The position numbers and the translations under genes are program-made. A DNA stretch of 64,000 bases. Origin: Diabrotica undecimpunctata. Lineage: Eukaryota > Arthropoda > Insecta > Coleoptera > Chrysomelidae. Location of the stretch: positions 11,704,377 to 11,768,376 of the forward strand of contig NC_092810.1 in assembly GCF_040954645.1 (NCBI RefSeq). The letters run 5' to 3'. A model generated the notes under the pieces. The model did no database searches. It saw only the letters and a list, made by a program, of their open reading frames with translations, and was not told the DNA's origin. Of the stretch, positions 45,701-55,914 are shown piece by piece (position 1 is the stretch's first letter; each line of letters begins with the position of its first letter).

Positions 45701-48700
45701 GGTGCATTGTCTAAAATAATTACGCTGGGCTCACTTAAACCTGGGAGAAGTTTTTCATGTAACCATTTTACAAACATTTCTGTGTTTATATTATCGTGAT
45801 AGTCACTTGATTTTGATTTAGATGAAAATATTAAATCAGCACCTTCTATAAAACCCGATTTCCCCCCTGCTTGTAAAATTATGTGTCGCTTCCCTTCTCC
45901 ATCAGTATGTTTGATAGACGTTATCCTCTTGCCATATTCTCTTGGTTGCACCGCTAGAAAATATCCATGTTTCGTCTAAATATATAAAATTTGCCCCTTC
46001 TTCTTTTAATTTAGAATATTTTCTTAGAAAGTTAATTCTTTTATGCACAACAGAACTTCTTTCACAAAGGGCTTTTCTGTTATCCTCTTTTTGAAATTTG
46101 AAACCCAAATTATGTATCACTTGCCATAGACTTGTTCTGCCAATTTCGTAAAATGTTCTCTTTTAATTCCGAGAGAATTGTATTTAAGGTCACATGTTCC
46201 TTGTTGGCTCGCATTTGATAAATGGTATCACGAATTTCAAATTTTTTTCCATCTGGAATATCTTTCGTTTTCAATGATAGGCGAGTTTTTCGGTGATCTT
46301 CTTTCGGCCGTTGATTATTGCGATTTTGTAAGACTCCTCTTAGTTTGGTTTCACTAATTCCTAGAGCATCACATACGCGTTGTTGAACAGACATTACCGA
46401 TTTTAAAGGACCGCCATTTTCTTTTTCATCCGTAAAATACTTATGTACACTACAAATTAGACTATCTACATCTAACACACGTCTAGGCATTTTTAAATAT
46501 TTCCACCAAACATACAATGTCGACACTGGCAAAGAATCAATTCAACTGGTAACAAATTTATACTAATGTTATTTTAATGTATTTTAAAATATGACCATTA
46601 ATGCAGTTTTTACCTAATTTTCTGGGAAGTCGTTTACTGCAACTGGTTATCAATGAGTTATTAGCATAATCTTGTTAATCCGAAACCCGCGTAAATATAG
46701 CGAACCGACTATAGGTTTCTGCAAAATGACACTTTTTATTTTGTACAACCTGTCTGAAATTTGGAGTGAGGTTAGTGCAACTGATTCTCATTAGAGAGCC
46801 GAGATGTTTATCTGTCAACCGAGATCTGTACCGATTTTTAATAAAGTTCATTTTTGAAAAAGCGGCTTCGCACACATAAGTTGAGCCAAACATAGTACAC
46901 AGTTTCATTGCCAAAGATTTTAGTTCTGGATATTTTTTGTCACACACATATTTAATCCAAAATTTGTCTCAGGCAAGCGTTTCTGGAACTTGAGTATAAA
47001 CCTCCTTTAAAACGGAATCTTCTTGATACTCGATCACTTCCATCTGAAGAGCAGCTGTGTTACTATTAAAAACGTCTGCTGTTTCGCTGGTCCATACACC
47101 ATTAGCCTTGAGAGAAAAATTGTTGCTTAACAGTTTCACAACATTTTCAATTTTGTGAAAATCAGCAAATCGTTTTAAATTTCAAATCAAGTTCATTAAT
47201 AAAATGTGAAAACTGGTTGACATCAATATCTTTATTACTATTACAAACCGATTTAAGGAGAAGAAAATGCAAAAGTTCTACAAAAAAGTTCAATCTTTTT
47301 AGAAAAACTTCTTAAATCCGACAGAAGTTCACAAACAAGTTTTCCCTTGCATTGTAGTTTTAAATTTAAGAAGTTTAGATGTCTGAAGATGTCCGCCAAA
47401 AATGCGATAGTTGCAACGTTTTCTGTGTTCAAGAGGAAGCCCAAATGGTCATTTTAATTTGAATGTTTTGTTATTGCGTGCTACTTCTCCTTTCACTTGC
47501 GCCCAGATAAGTTCAATGGGATTAAGTTCTCAATGATAAGGTGGTAGACGCAGAACTTTGACACCATGATCTTTTGCAGTTTCATCCACAGCATATTTAA
47601 GATATTCACTTTTCCTTAATCGTGCAATGTCAAAGAACTTAATTTTGAGCATTGATTCTTCGTATGCAATCCCCTTTTCTGTAAGCCATTCTTGAATTCT
47701 CCCTTTCCGCCATGCCGTCGTCGGTAATTGTTCTAGTCTGCGGCTATGATATGGCGCATTGTCCATAACAACCAAAGACCCAGGTTCCAATTTTGGTAAG
47801 ATTCTCTTAAACCAGCGCTCAAATACTTCGGAAGTCAGTTTTTCGACTCAAATGGAAGCAAACCATCATCAAGGAACCCTGTATCACTTCCTATATGGGT
47901 GATGATTAAACGCCGTCCCTTTCCTGATGGAGCTTTTAATCCTGTAGACCAGCCTTCTATAAATGCTTCACGTTTACTTTTGACATTTAAATCTTTCCAA
48001 ACTTTTCCAACTGTATGACCTTTGTTAATCCAGGTTTCATCCAAATAATATATTTTGCGTCCAGTGCTGCGAATTTTGCGTATTTCTTTTAACTATTTTC
48101 TTCTCCACAGAATAATTTAATTTTTTTCTAATAGCATACTTTTTCTGTTGCGTTTTACTTATCGAAAGTTTATGGTTCTGATTAAGACTCTACGATATAT
48201 CTTGGGTAAGGAGTCATCGTTTTCGAGCTCTTGAGAAATGTTTTTCAGTGTTGGAATTTCACTCCGAAAATAAAATGAATGAATTTTTCGACGTATAATA
48301 TTCCTTGTCTCGTCATCCAAAACAATGCTTTTCCTACCTCAAGTTTTACCTTTTTCTTGCTTTTTATTTTCCGATGTATTTTTAAGTACACGATAAATAC
48401 AGCTAACGGATATTTTTGTTAAACTGCAAATGTCGACCGCTTGGCTAACATTTAATGCCATTTTTCTGCCGACAATTCCTTCATAAACGTTTCGTATCAT
48501 TACCGTATGGTGTCACGAAAAAATTGATGAACTATTCTACGAATTTGGCCCCTGACACCATCATCGTACTTGTGGTCACGAGAATTAATAAATTTAATGT
48601 TAACTACGTTCCAATTTGGCAAAACTTTCGTTTACCAAACGTCGTCTAATTCGTCCATGAAATTTATTAAATTTTCACTCTGAAGACTATGTTTAGCTTT

Positions 48701-51700
48701 TCACTGGATCACATTTGGCTGTTGTACCTTCCCTCGTGATAAGTTATTAACTTCTTCCTGATGCCTTGATTTCATAATTGAAGTTTCTGCCAAACAGCTT
48801 GCAACATCATCTAAAACAGAGTTAGTACCCATGTGCTCCCCATACATTCTTACCAAGTGCACATGCTTAAACCGTATTCATTTTACAAATTCCCAATTGT
48901 CAATAGAAGCACGTGAAAGCCAAATAGGGTCGTACTGATGTGTATCATATGATTTTTTAAAATATTTACTTTTGAAACTGTTAGTGTAAGAATTTCTTGA
49001 AATTTAATCATTATATCACAATTAAACTAAACTCTAAAAAATAACACGACCAGTAAATAACTTAACAATAACTATAACATAATTATAATACAATATATTA
49101 ACTTAAAAATCAACACGATGCAATTTGAATTTAAAATGCTGGCAAGTTTGGATCTGTAACATGAGAATCTGTCTGGCTTAAGGTAATAAATTATATTTAA
49201 TAGCCTCTTGACGAATGAGACGGCGAATATCAACACCTGCTCATATTTACAGATGAGAATTTGCTAAATGAATGTACTTTACACAAGGTATTCCTTTCCA
49301 TATATTCGGCATACTCGCACCGGTAGCGATGAATACAAATTTTGCATACTCTACAACACAATGTCTTACATTCTTCTTCTTCGCGTGCCATATCAGAATT
49401 ATCTGACATTGGCGGTTACCATTGCGAAGGCTTCTCGATCTTCTGCAATATGGAATAATTGTCCTGCATTTGATATCTGTGTCCGTTCACGAATGTTTTT
49501 TAACTAAGAAACTTGCTTTCTTCCTACACCTCGACGGCCCTCTATTTTGCCTTTAAGGATCAGTTGTAATATTTTATATGGACTTTAAATAACTTAACAA
49601 TAACTATAACATAATTATAATACAATATATTAACTTAAAAATCAACACGATGCAATTTGAATTTAAAATGCTGGCAAGTTTGGATCTGTAACATGAGAAT
49701 CTGTCTGGCTTAAGGTAATAAATTATATTTAATAGCCTCTTGACGAATGAGACGGCGAATATCAACACCTGCTCATATTTACAGATGAGAATTTGCTAAA
49801 TGAATGTACTTTACACAAGGTATTCCTTTCCATATATTCGGCATACTCGCACCGGTAGCGATGAATACAAATTTTGCATACTCTACAACACAATGTCTTA
49901 CATTCTTCTTCTTCGCGTGCCATATCAGAATTATCTGACATTGGCGGTTACCATTGCGAAGGCTTCTCGATCTTCTGCAATATGGAATAATTGTCGTGCA
50001 TTTGATATCTGTGTCCGTTCACGAATGTTTTTTAACTAAGAAACTTGCTTTCTTCCTACACCTCGACGGCCCTCTATTTTGCCTTTAAGGATCAGTTGTA
50101 ATATTTTATATGGACTTCCCCTTACTATATGTCCCAGATAAGACATTTTTCGATGTTTAACAGTCTTTAGCAGTTCTCTATCTTTGTCGACGCTCCTTAG
50201 TACTTCTTCATTAGTTTTCCTTGCTGTTCAAAGTATCTTTAGCATTCGTCTATGAGCAGACATTTCCAATGGTTCAATTTTGTTCGTGATCGATACTTTT
50301 AGCGTCCACACTTCTGCACTATACAAAAGTAGGTACGGACCAAACATAGCACTTAACTATTCTTTGTCTTAGTTCTAAACTGAGATGATTATTGCAAAGA
50401 AATGACTTCATTTTCATAAAAGTAGTTTTAGTCATTGCTATTCTACGTTTTATTTCTATGTGTGGATCTAGTTGGTCCGTTATCACAGTTCCCAAATATG
50501 TCATTTTGTGAACTTTCTCAACTTGGACTCCGTTTAATTAAAGGTTTGCATCGGGATGTGGGTCACGACTAAACACTAAAGATTTGCTTTTGTTTAACTT
50601 TATTTTAATGCCCGTTTCCTCTCCTAGCTCGTGAATACGATCAAGCAGAATTTACTCACATTCATTTTCACATATTTGTCTTATACTTACATTATGTACT
50701 TTATATGAATCTCTAAAGGACTTTATCTGAAATTGCTCATATACCTTAACATTCTTCTTAACCTTCCCTTTGTTTTTTATCGATTCTGTCATTTTATGAG
50801 CTTTTGTTATGACCCTATCTGGATAATTAATGTGTCTGATAATAGCCTTTTGTAGTAATAATATTATTTCATCTTTATCTTCTTTGTATATATTTTATTT
50901 AATATTTGTCTCATTAAATTATATTATAATTATTTGCAGATGAAGGAGAACCGATCAATACTGATTCCGAAAGATCAGAAGATGAGGACTATGATGATGA
51001 CTCTTCTTTTATTTGCGATGAAGGTAATATGGAATTACTACCTGGTGATGAATATGATTTGGCTAACGAAGAGAACAAGAAACAGTCACGAATTATAAAC
51101 GTAGATGACAGGGATGAAGACATTATAAAAATTAAAAGGAAAATCAAACCTGAGGCGAAAAAGAGAAAATCCAGAATTATTAAAGTGGAAGATTCATCAG
51201 AGAGTGAAGAAGTTGTTGATTTAATATCTGATCAGGAAGGATCTGTTAATCCAAATAGTGAAGAGTCAGATCAAGCATCGCCGAAGACAGAAACCACTCA
51301 AGGAACAGGTAAACCGAAAACTTCTATCCGAATAATAGAAAATATAGATGTCAAAGAAATCAAGGACACATCATTAAGCGAACGAATTAACCAACTTGTA
51401 GGCTCGTTCTGTACAACAATTCCTCAAACAGGTGATATATCTATGAACCTTTCACTAGAATATGCAAGTAAAGCCTCTCCAGACGGAAAGAAGAGGAGGT
51501 CAAAGAAAAGAAAGTCAAAAGATTTTCAAAGAAGGAGTATTTCTGAAGAGGAAACTGTATCTACAAAGACACCAAAATTGGATGAAGAAGTTTTTCTTTC
51601 AGAATCAGTTAAAAATGTGCCAACAAAGCCAAGACTTAGTGTTAGTATGACTGAAGATGCTCCTTCAATGTCAGAAAAATCACTTAAAAGGCGTTTAAGT

Positions 51701-52114
51701 AAAAGCATGGATGATATTGAGAAAGAGGTTAAGAAACACAAAAAGAAGAAATCTAAAAAGTCAAGACAAAAAGCAGAATCGCATAAAAAATCATCACTGA
51801 ATTCTGGTAGAGATATAGACCTAGATGGATTATCGTTTGGATTACTGCAACAACTTCTCACAGATGTTAAGAACAGACCTAGGAGGATGATAAAACCGTC
51901 TACTTCAAGAAGAGATAATTTAGATAATGCTTGGATCGTAGAGCTCGGTGTTGATGCAAAACCATCGACAAGCGAGGTATCCAAGAAAGAAACAGACGAA
52001 TTCAAGAAACAAAAAATTCATCCAAAAGATTTTAGAAATCAAATGTTATATAATTCTTCAAGGGTTAAACGAATAGAAACTAAACAGTTATTGAAGAAAA
52101 GGGTATATTTTTAG
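39594..52114 (+). CDS. Large charged, probably nuclear protein with SPKK repeats (3 coding exons)
   Basis: Exons 39594-39774, 40104-44489 and 50940-52114 join in phase: 181 + 4386 + 1175 = 5742 bases, or 1913 residues plus stop. Boundaries are acag/gtaaaa, tttag/gatc, atag/gtacgt and ttgcag/atga. Contents: an Arg-Ser-rich N-terminal region with repeated RGRRSS-type motifs (about residues 103-212); a long Glu/Lys/Ser-rich, probably disordered middle; seven SPKK or TPKK repeats about 51 residues apart (starting at 1034, 1088, 1139, 1187, 1238, 1289, 1340); acidic DSDPSD triplets (about 1475-1490); and a basic C-terminal part ending in KIHPKDFRNQMLYNSSRVKR. SPKK motifs are known to bind the DNA minor groove in histones, so chromatin or nucleolar binding is my inference. 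I do not recognise the family; an insect 'slender lobes'-type nucleolar protein is one candidate to test. Confidence 0.85.
40104..44489 (+). CDS. Exon 2 of the SPKK-repeat gene (4.4 kb, residues 61-1523)
   Basis: The acceptor tttag precedes GATCTTCAG. The open frame continues beyond the donor at 44490 only into intronic LINE sequence up to 44584, so the true end is the donor (atag/gtacgt). It codes for the RGRRSS block, a CTCC cysteine cluster near residue 363, long Asp/Glu-rich stretches such as EEEDDRFSETDELD, repeated almost verbatim about 40 residues later, the SPKK repeats, and the acidic end. Long open frames on the other strand here are shadows of its biased composition. Confidence 0.9.
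44495..44740 (-). pseudogene. LINE ORF2 C-terminal fragment at the intron 2 donor
   Basis: The minus strand reads KIPYLGHISRAVKYTLLKII, then LIGKIKAEGDRVV, then ISDVRTIIFQSA, matching the YLGHI-x-R-x2-KY-x-LL ... GKI-EG-R ... W..N.RD...LF-x-A order at the end of LINE ORF2. It starts about 5 bp inside intron 2, almost touching the splice donor. The stronger copy of the same family is at 49054-50660. Confidence 0.65.
44770..44853 (-). pseudogene. Short LINE RT fragment
   Basis: LWWALSRTGVPSEYVRVEQD then MYE on the minus strand is the LINE RT segment after the first catalytic Asp. It is cut on its right by the TA-flanked transposon at 44856, which inserted here. Confidence 0.6.
44856..46711 (-). 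mobile_element. IS630/Tc1-type DNA transposon with perfect 37-bp TIRs and TA duplication
   Basis: Ends 44856-44892 and 46675-46711 are exact reverse complements over 37 bases, starting TAGTCGGTTCGC. TA stands on both sides (44854-44855 and 46712-46713). The 1856-bp element holds a single transposase gene on the minus strand with two frame breaks. Perfect ends point to a recent insertion. It lies in intron 2 of the host gene, opposite to its direction. Confidence 0.95.
45193..46532 (-). pseudogene. Transposase of the TIR element, DD81E spacing, two frameshifts
   Basis: The N-terminal frame (46532-46110; the Met in KMPRRVLDVDSL is the likelier start) has a helix-turn-helix-like part (RVCDALGISETKLRGVL). 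A shift near 46160 leads to the frame ending 45902 with IYLDETWIFSSG (first Asp). A second shift near 45910-45950 leads to 45951-45193 with GEGKRHIILQAGGKSGFIEG, VIILDNAPYHS (second Asp) and HCQFNPIEYIWG (Glu), 81 residues apart. An Asp-rich tail (DDSDDDDDYDIFDDND) closes it. It is related to, but clearly apart from, the 27.9 kb and 14.6/47.5 kb copies. Confidence 0.88.
46714..47450 (-). pseudogene. hAT-type transposase C-terminal fragment (ZBED/GTF2IRD2-like)
   Basis: On the minus strand: NVATIAFLADIFRHLNFLNL then KLQCKGKLVCELLSDLRSFS (frame 47444-47253), then KYPELKSLAMKLCTMFGSTY then VCEAAFSKMNFIKNRYRSRL (46947 onward). The last is the hAT dimerisation domain with its FGSTY-CE-x2-FS core. 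Domesticated relatives exist in vertebrates (GTF2IRD2, ZBED group); here the frames are broken, so it is a relic. It is cut on the left by the TA-flanked transposon and on the right by a DD82E copy. Confidence 0.75.
47455..48503 (-). pseudogene. Second copy of the 14.6-kb DD82E transposase, truncated
   Basis: The nucleotide match to 14.66-15.6 kb is very close. It keeps the parts deleted there: MDETWINKGHTVGKVW (48044 region) and GSLVVMDNAPYHSRRLEQLP (47790 region), with 82 residues to the Glu in ELNPIELIWAQVK. The codon before ELNPIE has become TGA, and frames change between 47790 and 47835 and around 48060-48100. Both gene ends are missing: on the right it stops at gtaatgatacgaaacg, on the left before the acidic tail. 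Confidence 0.85.
48504..49053. other. Intronic stretch of unclear origin
   Basis: No recognised domain. On the minus strand a piece reads VLDDVASCLAETSIMKSRHQ then EEVNNLSRE, possibly an N-terminal part of the hAT relic, but I cannot support it. Confidence 0.35.
49054..50117 (-). repeat. 532-bp tandem duplication of a LINE 3' end
   Basis: Copy 1 is 49054-49585, copy 2 is 49586-50117, in direct tandem and nearly identical (one codon differs in the small frames at 49268 and 49800). Each copy holds, on the minus strand, the ORF2 end (GKIEGRRGVGRKQVSQLKNI, then AGQLFHIAEDREAFAMVTAN) and the 3' UTR. The small plus-strand frames of 79 codons are antisense shadows. Confidence 0.92.
50118..50660 (-). 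pseudogene. LINE RT thumb and C-terminal region
   Basis: Minus strand: HELGEETGIKIKLNKSKSLV, then VHKMTYLGTVITDQLDPHIE, KRRIAMTKTTFMKMKSFLCN, VKCYVWSVPTFVYSAEVWTL, and KHRKMSYLGHIVRG, which runs straight into the duplicated 3' end at 50117. This is the post-palm part of a LINE ORF2, with a stop after PDANL and another near 50230. The YADD box is not included. The sequence up to about 50880 is open on this strand but not recognised. Confidence 0.78.
50940..52114 (+). CDS. Exon 3 of the SPKK-repeat gene (C-terminus)
   Basis: After a pyrimidine-rich stretch and ttgcag the frame reads DEGEPINTDSERSEDEDYDD, a direct continuation of the acidic end of exon 2. Charged blocks follow (KRKIKPEAKKRKSRIIKV, KKRRSKKRKSKDFQRRS, KKHKKKKSKKSRQK), each a plausible nuclear localisation signal. 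The less charged final 90 residues (LDGLSFGLLQQLLTDVKNRP ... KDFRNQMLYNSSRV) look like the most conserved part. The stop is at 52112-52114. No clear AATAAA was seen in the next 150 bases. Confidence 0.88.
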
Positions 52115-52291
52115 AATAAGCACTTTTTAGTTATTAGCATTTATATATCGTACTTTTTTGTTAAGTCTGAACTTTTTACAATGTTACTCGTTTTATTATT
52201 TCGTATTAAGTAAATATTTTTTCAATTCTCCATTCTTTTATTTTTAATTCAAATTCATCTATCTTTCTTTTAAGGTGCGTCGAGGTTTTAA
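52115..52291 (+). other. 3' flank of the SPKK-repeat gene
   Basis: T-rich sequence after the stop, probably the 3' UTR. No standard AATAAA was seen; variants such as AGTAAA near 52210 might serve. Confidence 0.4.
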
Positions 52292-52299
52292 GAGTAGTC

Positions 52300-52476
52300 C
52301 AGTGGCGCACCGAGGGGGGGTTTTGGGGGTTAAAACCCCCCCCCAGAACCCTATTCCGACACTGTTACTTACACATTTTAAGGACTCAAAATGGAGGTAA
52401 CACCATAAAAAAAAATTTTGGGACCAACCAAAACCCCCCCCCCCCCCCCCAGAGGCAAATTCTAGGTGCGCTACTG
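52300..52476. mobile_element. hAT-type MITE with 8-bp target duplication
   Basis: A 177-bp element bounded by GAGTAGTC on both sides (52292-52299 and 52477-52484). Its ends CAGTGGCGCACC and GGTGCGCTACTG are inverted copies with one mismatch. Eight-base duplications and CAG..CTG ends are usual for hAT. Inside are long G and C runs near each end (52314-52345 and 52433-52450) that could form a strong hairpin or G-quadruplex. It has no coding capacity. Confidence 0.92.
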
Positions 52477-52539
52477 GAGTAGTCAGTGTATTCCCAATAA
52501 TAATTGTAGCTGATCATAGAATTAGCTACAGCCCAACAA

Positions 52540-53070
52540 CAAGAATAACCAGAAATGAGCCAAACAACAACAGGAGCTCCACCCTCTGAAGGTGCTGCGC
52601 TGGAACATCAGCTGGACGACCGAGGTCGCGCATGAAATGGACTATGTGTATAAACGAAAACATTTTGCGCTTCTATTACAATGTGCATGAACAACTGTGA
52701 CCACTACAGTAATATTTCTTGTGAACCTTTCACTACTGAAGACGTCTCGAACATTATCAAAGAGCTTCATAACTGGAAATCGGTACCAGACGGAGTTCAA
52801 AGATTCTGGCTAAAAAAGTTTTGGACTGTTCATGAGCTTTATTAATCATGCTGCTTCTAATCCGCAGGGAATACCACTATTTCTTACTCATGGAACCACT
52901 TATCTAATACCGAAGGATAGAAATAGCACCCGAGACCGAGCCAAGTACCGTCCAATTACTTGTCTTCCAACTTTGTACAAATTAATCACATCCTATGTAG
53001 CCCCAGCGTATCTAGCAACACTGTTCTCTAAACAATATCATAGAGCCTCAACAGAAAGGATGCGCTAACT
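52540..53070 (+). pseudogene. LINE RT fragment of R4/Dong type
   Basis: Reads WKSVPDGVQRFWLKKFWTVH, then after a shift GIPLFLTHGTTYLIPKDRNS and AKYRPITCLPTLYKLITSYV. The ITCLPTxYKxxT form is typical of R4/Dong and R2 relatives, which carry a restriction-like rather than APE endonuclease. Truncated on both sides. Confidence 0.65.
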
Positions 53071-53089
53071 GTTCCATGGGCTGCAAAGA

Positions 53090-53420
53090 ACAACTTATAA
53101 TCTGGTTGTATCCTCTGGAAACACTTTGTATTAACAATTACTCCATAATATCCAAATTTTGCAGATCTGAAAGCATCCATGGAGGCACATTAATTTTAAT
53201 TAATACAACGTTTCAGTATAAATTCAATTTTGTTGACTACAGTAAATTTAACCACCTCTGCATTGAATCTGAATTTGAATTCTCTATTACTTTCAGTAAG
53301 AAGCTTAATACTTTTCTCATCGTTGTGATATTTCAAGGAAGTGCTATAAACTTTCTATTTATATACTTAGAATGCACTACAACACACCTTTTCAGTATAT
53401 GGCTTTTAAAAGCATAGCTA
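53090..53420 (+). pseudogene. Possible LINE endonuclease fragment
   Basis: The frame contains FCRSESIHGGTLILINTTFQ, which resembles the RxxxxHGGvxI strand of APE endonucleases from Jockey/R1-type LINEs. Later catalytic blocks are not visible. Weak evidence. Confidence 0.35.
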
Positions 53421-53559
53421 TGGCCTTCTCTAACCCGTTTTGGAAACATAATCAATATGTATATATACTTTGCTTATTCTGCCTGTCTTTCTGTCCGTAA
53501 TGAAAACCCCAGCGTCACCTATCCACAACAACTACTACCTCTTTAGCAGGTGACGATCT

Positions 53560-53645
53560 CTGCGAAGTATTGGGATTTATTTACCTGAACCTGTGTTTGG
53601 TCACGGACAGCTTTACGTAGTTTTTAAGTTTGTAAACATTTAAAT
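53560..53645 (+). pseudogene. Helitron helicase C-terminal scrap
   Basis: GIYLPEPVFGHGQLYV matches the late block of the PIF1-like helicase encoded by Helitrons (YLPEPVFSHGQLYVALSR). The reading breaks at once after YV. The 3' hairpin and CTRR end of a Helitron were not identified. Confidence 0.55.
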
Positions 53646-55914
53646 AAATTATCTGTTTAAATACTGCAAACCGTGTGTTTTAATTCCCGTTACAATACTG
53701 AATCTTTAATGCAGTTTAACTAAATAAAGTGTTTAATTAAATAGTTAAAGAAACGAACATCTCTTAGTCCAAGAAAATACGCAAATAAAGTAATTAATTA
53801 AAAACGGCAATTCATATTTTCAAATATTATAAAAATATATTCAAATTAACAAGTAAAAGTAAACTGTTGCATTAAAAATGTACTTATCCCGGTTCTGCAG
53901 TTGCATACGAACGACGCAATCTGCATTGTTCTTCGACAGTGTTACCAATTACAATAACAAATTTCATTTCTATTAAATGACTAAATTTATATATATTTCA
54001 ATTACAGAAACTGTATGAAGATATAAAAGGTTTTATAATGTTTTAAAATGCTTAATTGATCTGTCTAAACCTAAAAAGGATAAACTGAAAGACCCGAATC
54101 CTCTCTCCATTTAAAATGGTCTGTTGTAGGTTGGTATGAGACGATCGGAACTATCGAATGACATTAGTAATCGAATGTTTTTTTTCACGAATTATCCTAA
54201 ACATTTTTATTCGAACTTTTATCGGTCAAGAAAGTAAATCCATGTATTTGTTTTACATAAATTATCATACAGCGAGGAATGACATTTTTGCGAAAGTAAT
54301 TAACAAATACAAAGATGAATCAGTTCTTTCATTTTTAATTCTTGAAATATCGAATAGTTCATAACTGTGACAATTTTTCGATTATATTTATTCGCCAGTT
54401 TCCAACTATAGGCATTGGCAACATGGCGACGCCAAACAGAAAATAAAGGATAGTATTTGTGACAAGTAGTGAATTTGTCGACATTTTGATGAATATAAAC
54501 AAAAAGTGTAGGTATTAACTTTTAAATTTATATGCTATCAATAAGGTACTAATTGTTTTTTTTAATTTGTTGTTTATATTTTGTAAAAACAGTTAACTAG
54601 TAATTGCGCATACATTTACCTGCAAATCCTTAAAAGTTTTTGTCATCATTGAGCATAAAATTGTTTAATGCCTTAAATTGTTTCTGATTTTCTTCATTTT
54701 ATTAAGTATATCATAGGCTCGGCAATTTTCATTTAGTACCTAGATTGAACACAATATTTCATAAATGATTTGTGAAAAGTAAATGGGATAAAGGATGAAT
54801 TAGAAAGATTATCACCTAGGCTTAGTTGAGGCCTAGCTGATGGCTATGTTTTGTAAGGGTTTTGTGTCTTATTATTGTTCGTGATTGTATACAGTACCTA
54901 AATTATAGTTTTATGAGTCAATGTGAAACAATTATGGTTTAGTGTGATTACCATTCAGTGATTTCTTAGAACACATGGGAAAGTTCTTTTTTAGTCCCTT
55001 ATGGTTTTGATTCTTAGACTGCTGGTTGAGATGACTTCTATTTCCTGAAAGTGTTTTACACTTGTATTAAAGTCTGCATGTAGTGACTATTTTGGGATGT
55101 TTTACATGTCACTATGCTGGATCCTTCAATATGGTTTCTTTCATTATAACTGCTAAAGAATTGTAGACCTTTTATAAAAATATTCATCATTTTAGATCTC
55201 TTATGGGTCTATAATCTTAAATCACATAAACAGCTGAAGCTGTACACAAGAAATCTTGTTTTGATCTGTGTATACATTGTAGTCACAAATTATAATAGGT
55301 TAATATTACTATTAGGCCTGTATAAATTTATGTGTGGTATACTGGGTTCACTTACCTTAGTCGCTAAGTCCCAACAGTCTAGTAATTTTGCTAATTCTGT
55401 TTTGTTAAAACTGGTAGTAGCTGGAAATTACTATACAACCAAGGATACATGCTCATATCCAATATTTAAACAAAAAATATTCACATGCAGTTTATTAACA
55501 AAATAAAACTGTATCAATTAAAATAAAATTTTATTTTTGAAATTTTACACTCCCATTATTCATAATTATTCTTATTTCAATGAAAGGATTCTAGAACAGT
55601 AAGTTTATTTAAACTATTGATACTGAAAGGTGGGAATTTTTGTATTATATGTTTCTGACAATGAATCTGACAAAATTTTCCTAGCTGAGTGAATAGTTTA
55701 CAAATATTCTCAGTAACTTATTATATACCTTACTGTCTGGCCTATAAATTTTTATATTTTTGTTTTGTTTTTGGTCTATTATTATATTATTTGACTAATT
55801 TTATACTATACTTTCCATAGCAAGAATGAGAAAGTAAAACTGATATGGGTTCTATCAGGAGTATTCTTTTGCAAAATATTCTTTACACTTATACATGTTT
55901 GATAAATTCCCAAT
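53646..55914. other. Non-coding stretch with a GC-richer island near 54.42 kb
   Basis: No gene is supported. Around 54418-54520 the base composition is less AT-rich (ggcaacatggcgacgccaaa), and a possible donor gtattaac stands at about 54513. It could be a noncoding first exon, perhaps of the PWWP gene 5.5 kb downstream, but this is only a guess. Confidence 0.3.

Noticed and set aside
49268..50039. Two 79-codon plus-strand frames as a duplicated small gene
   Set aside because: They are antisense to the duplicated LINE ORF2 end and 3' UTR.
52832..53068. 78-codon frame as a separate small gene
   Set aside because: It contains ITCLPTLYK-type RT motifs and is part of a LINE relic.
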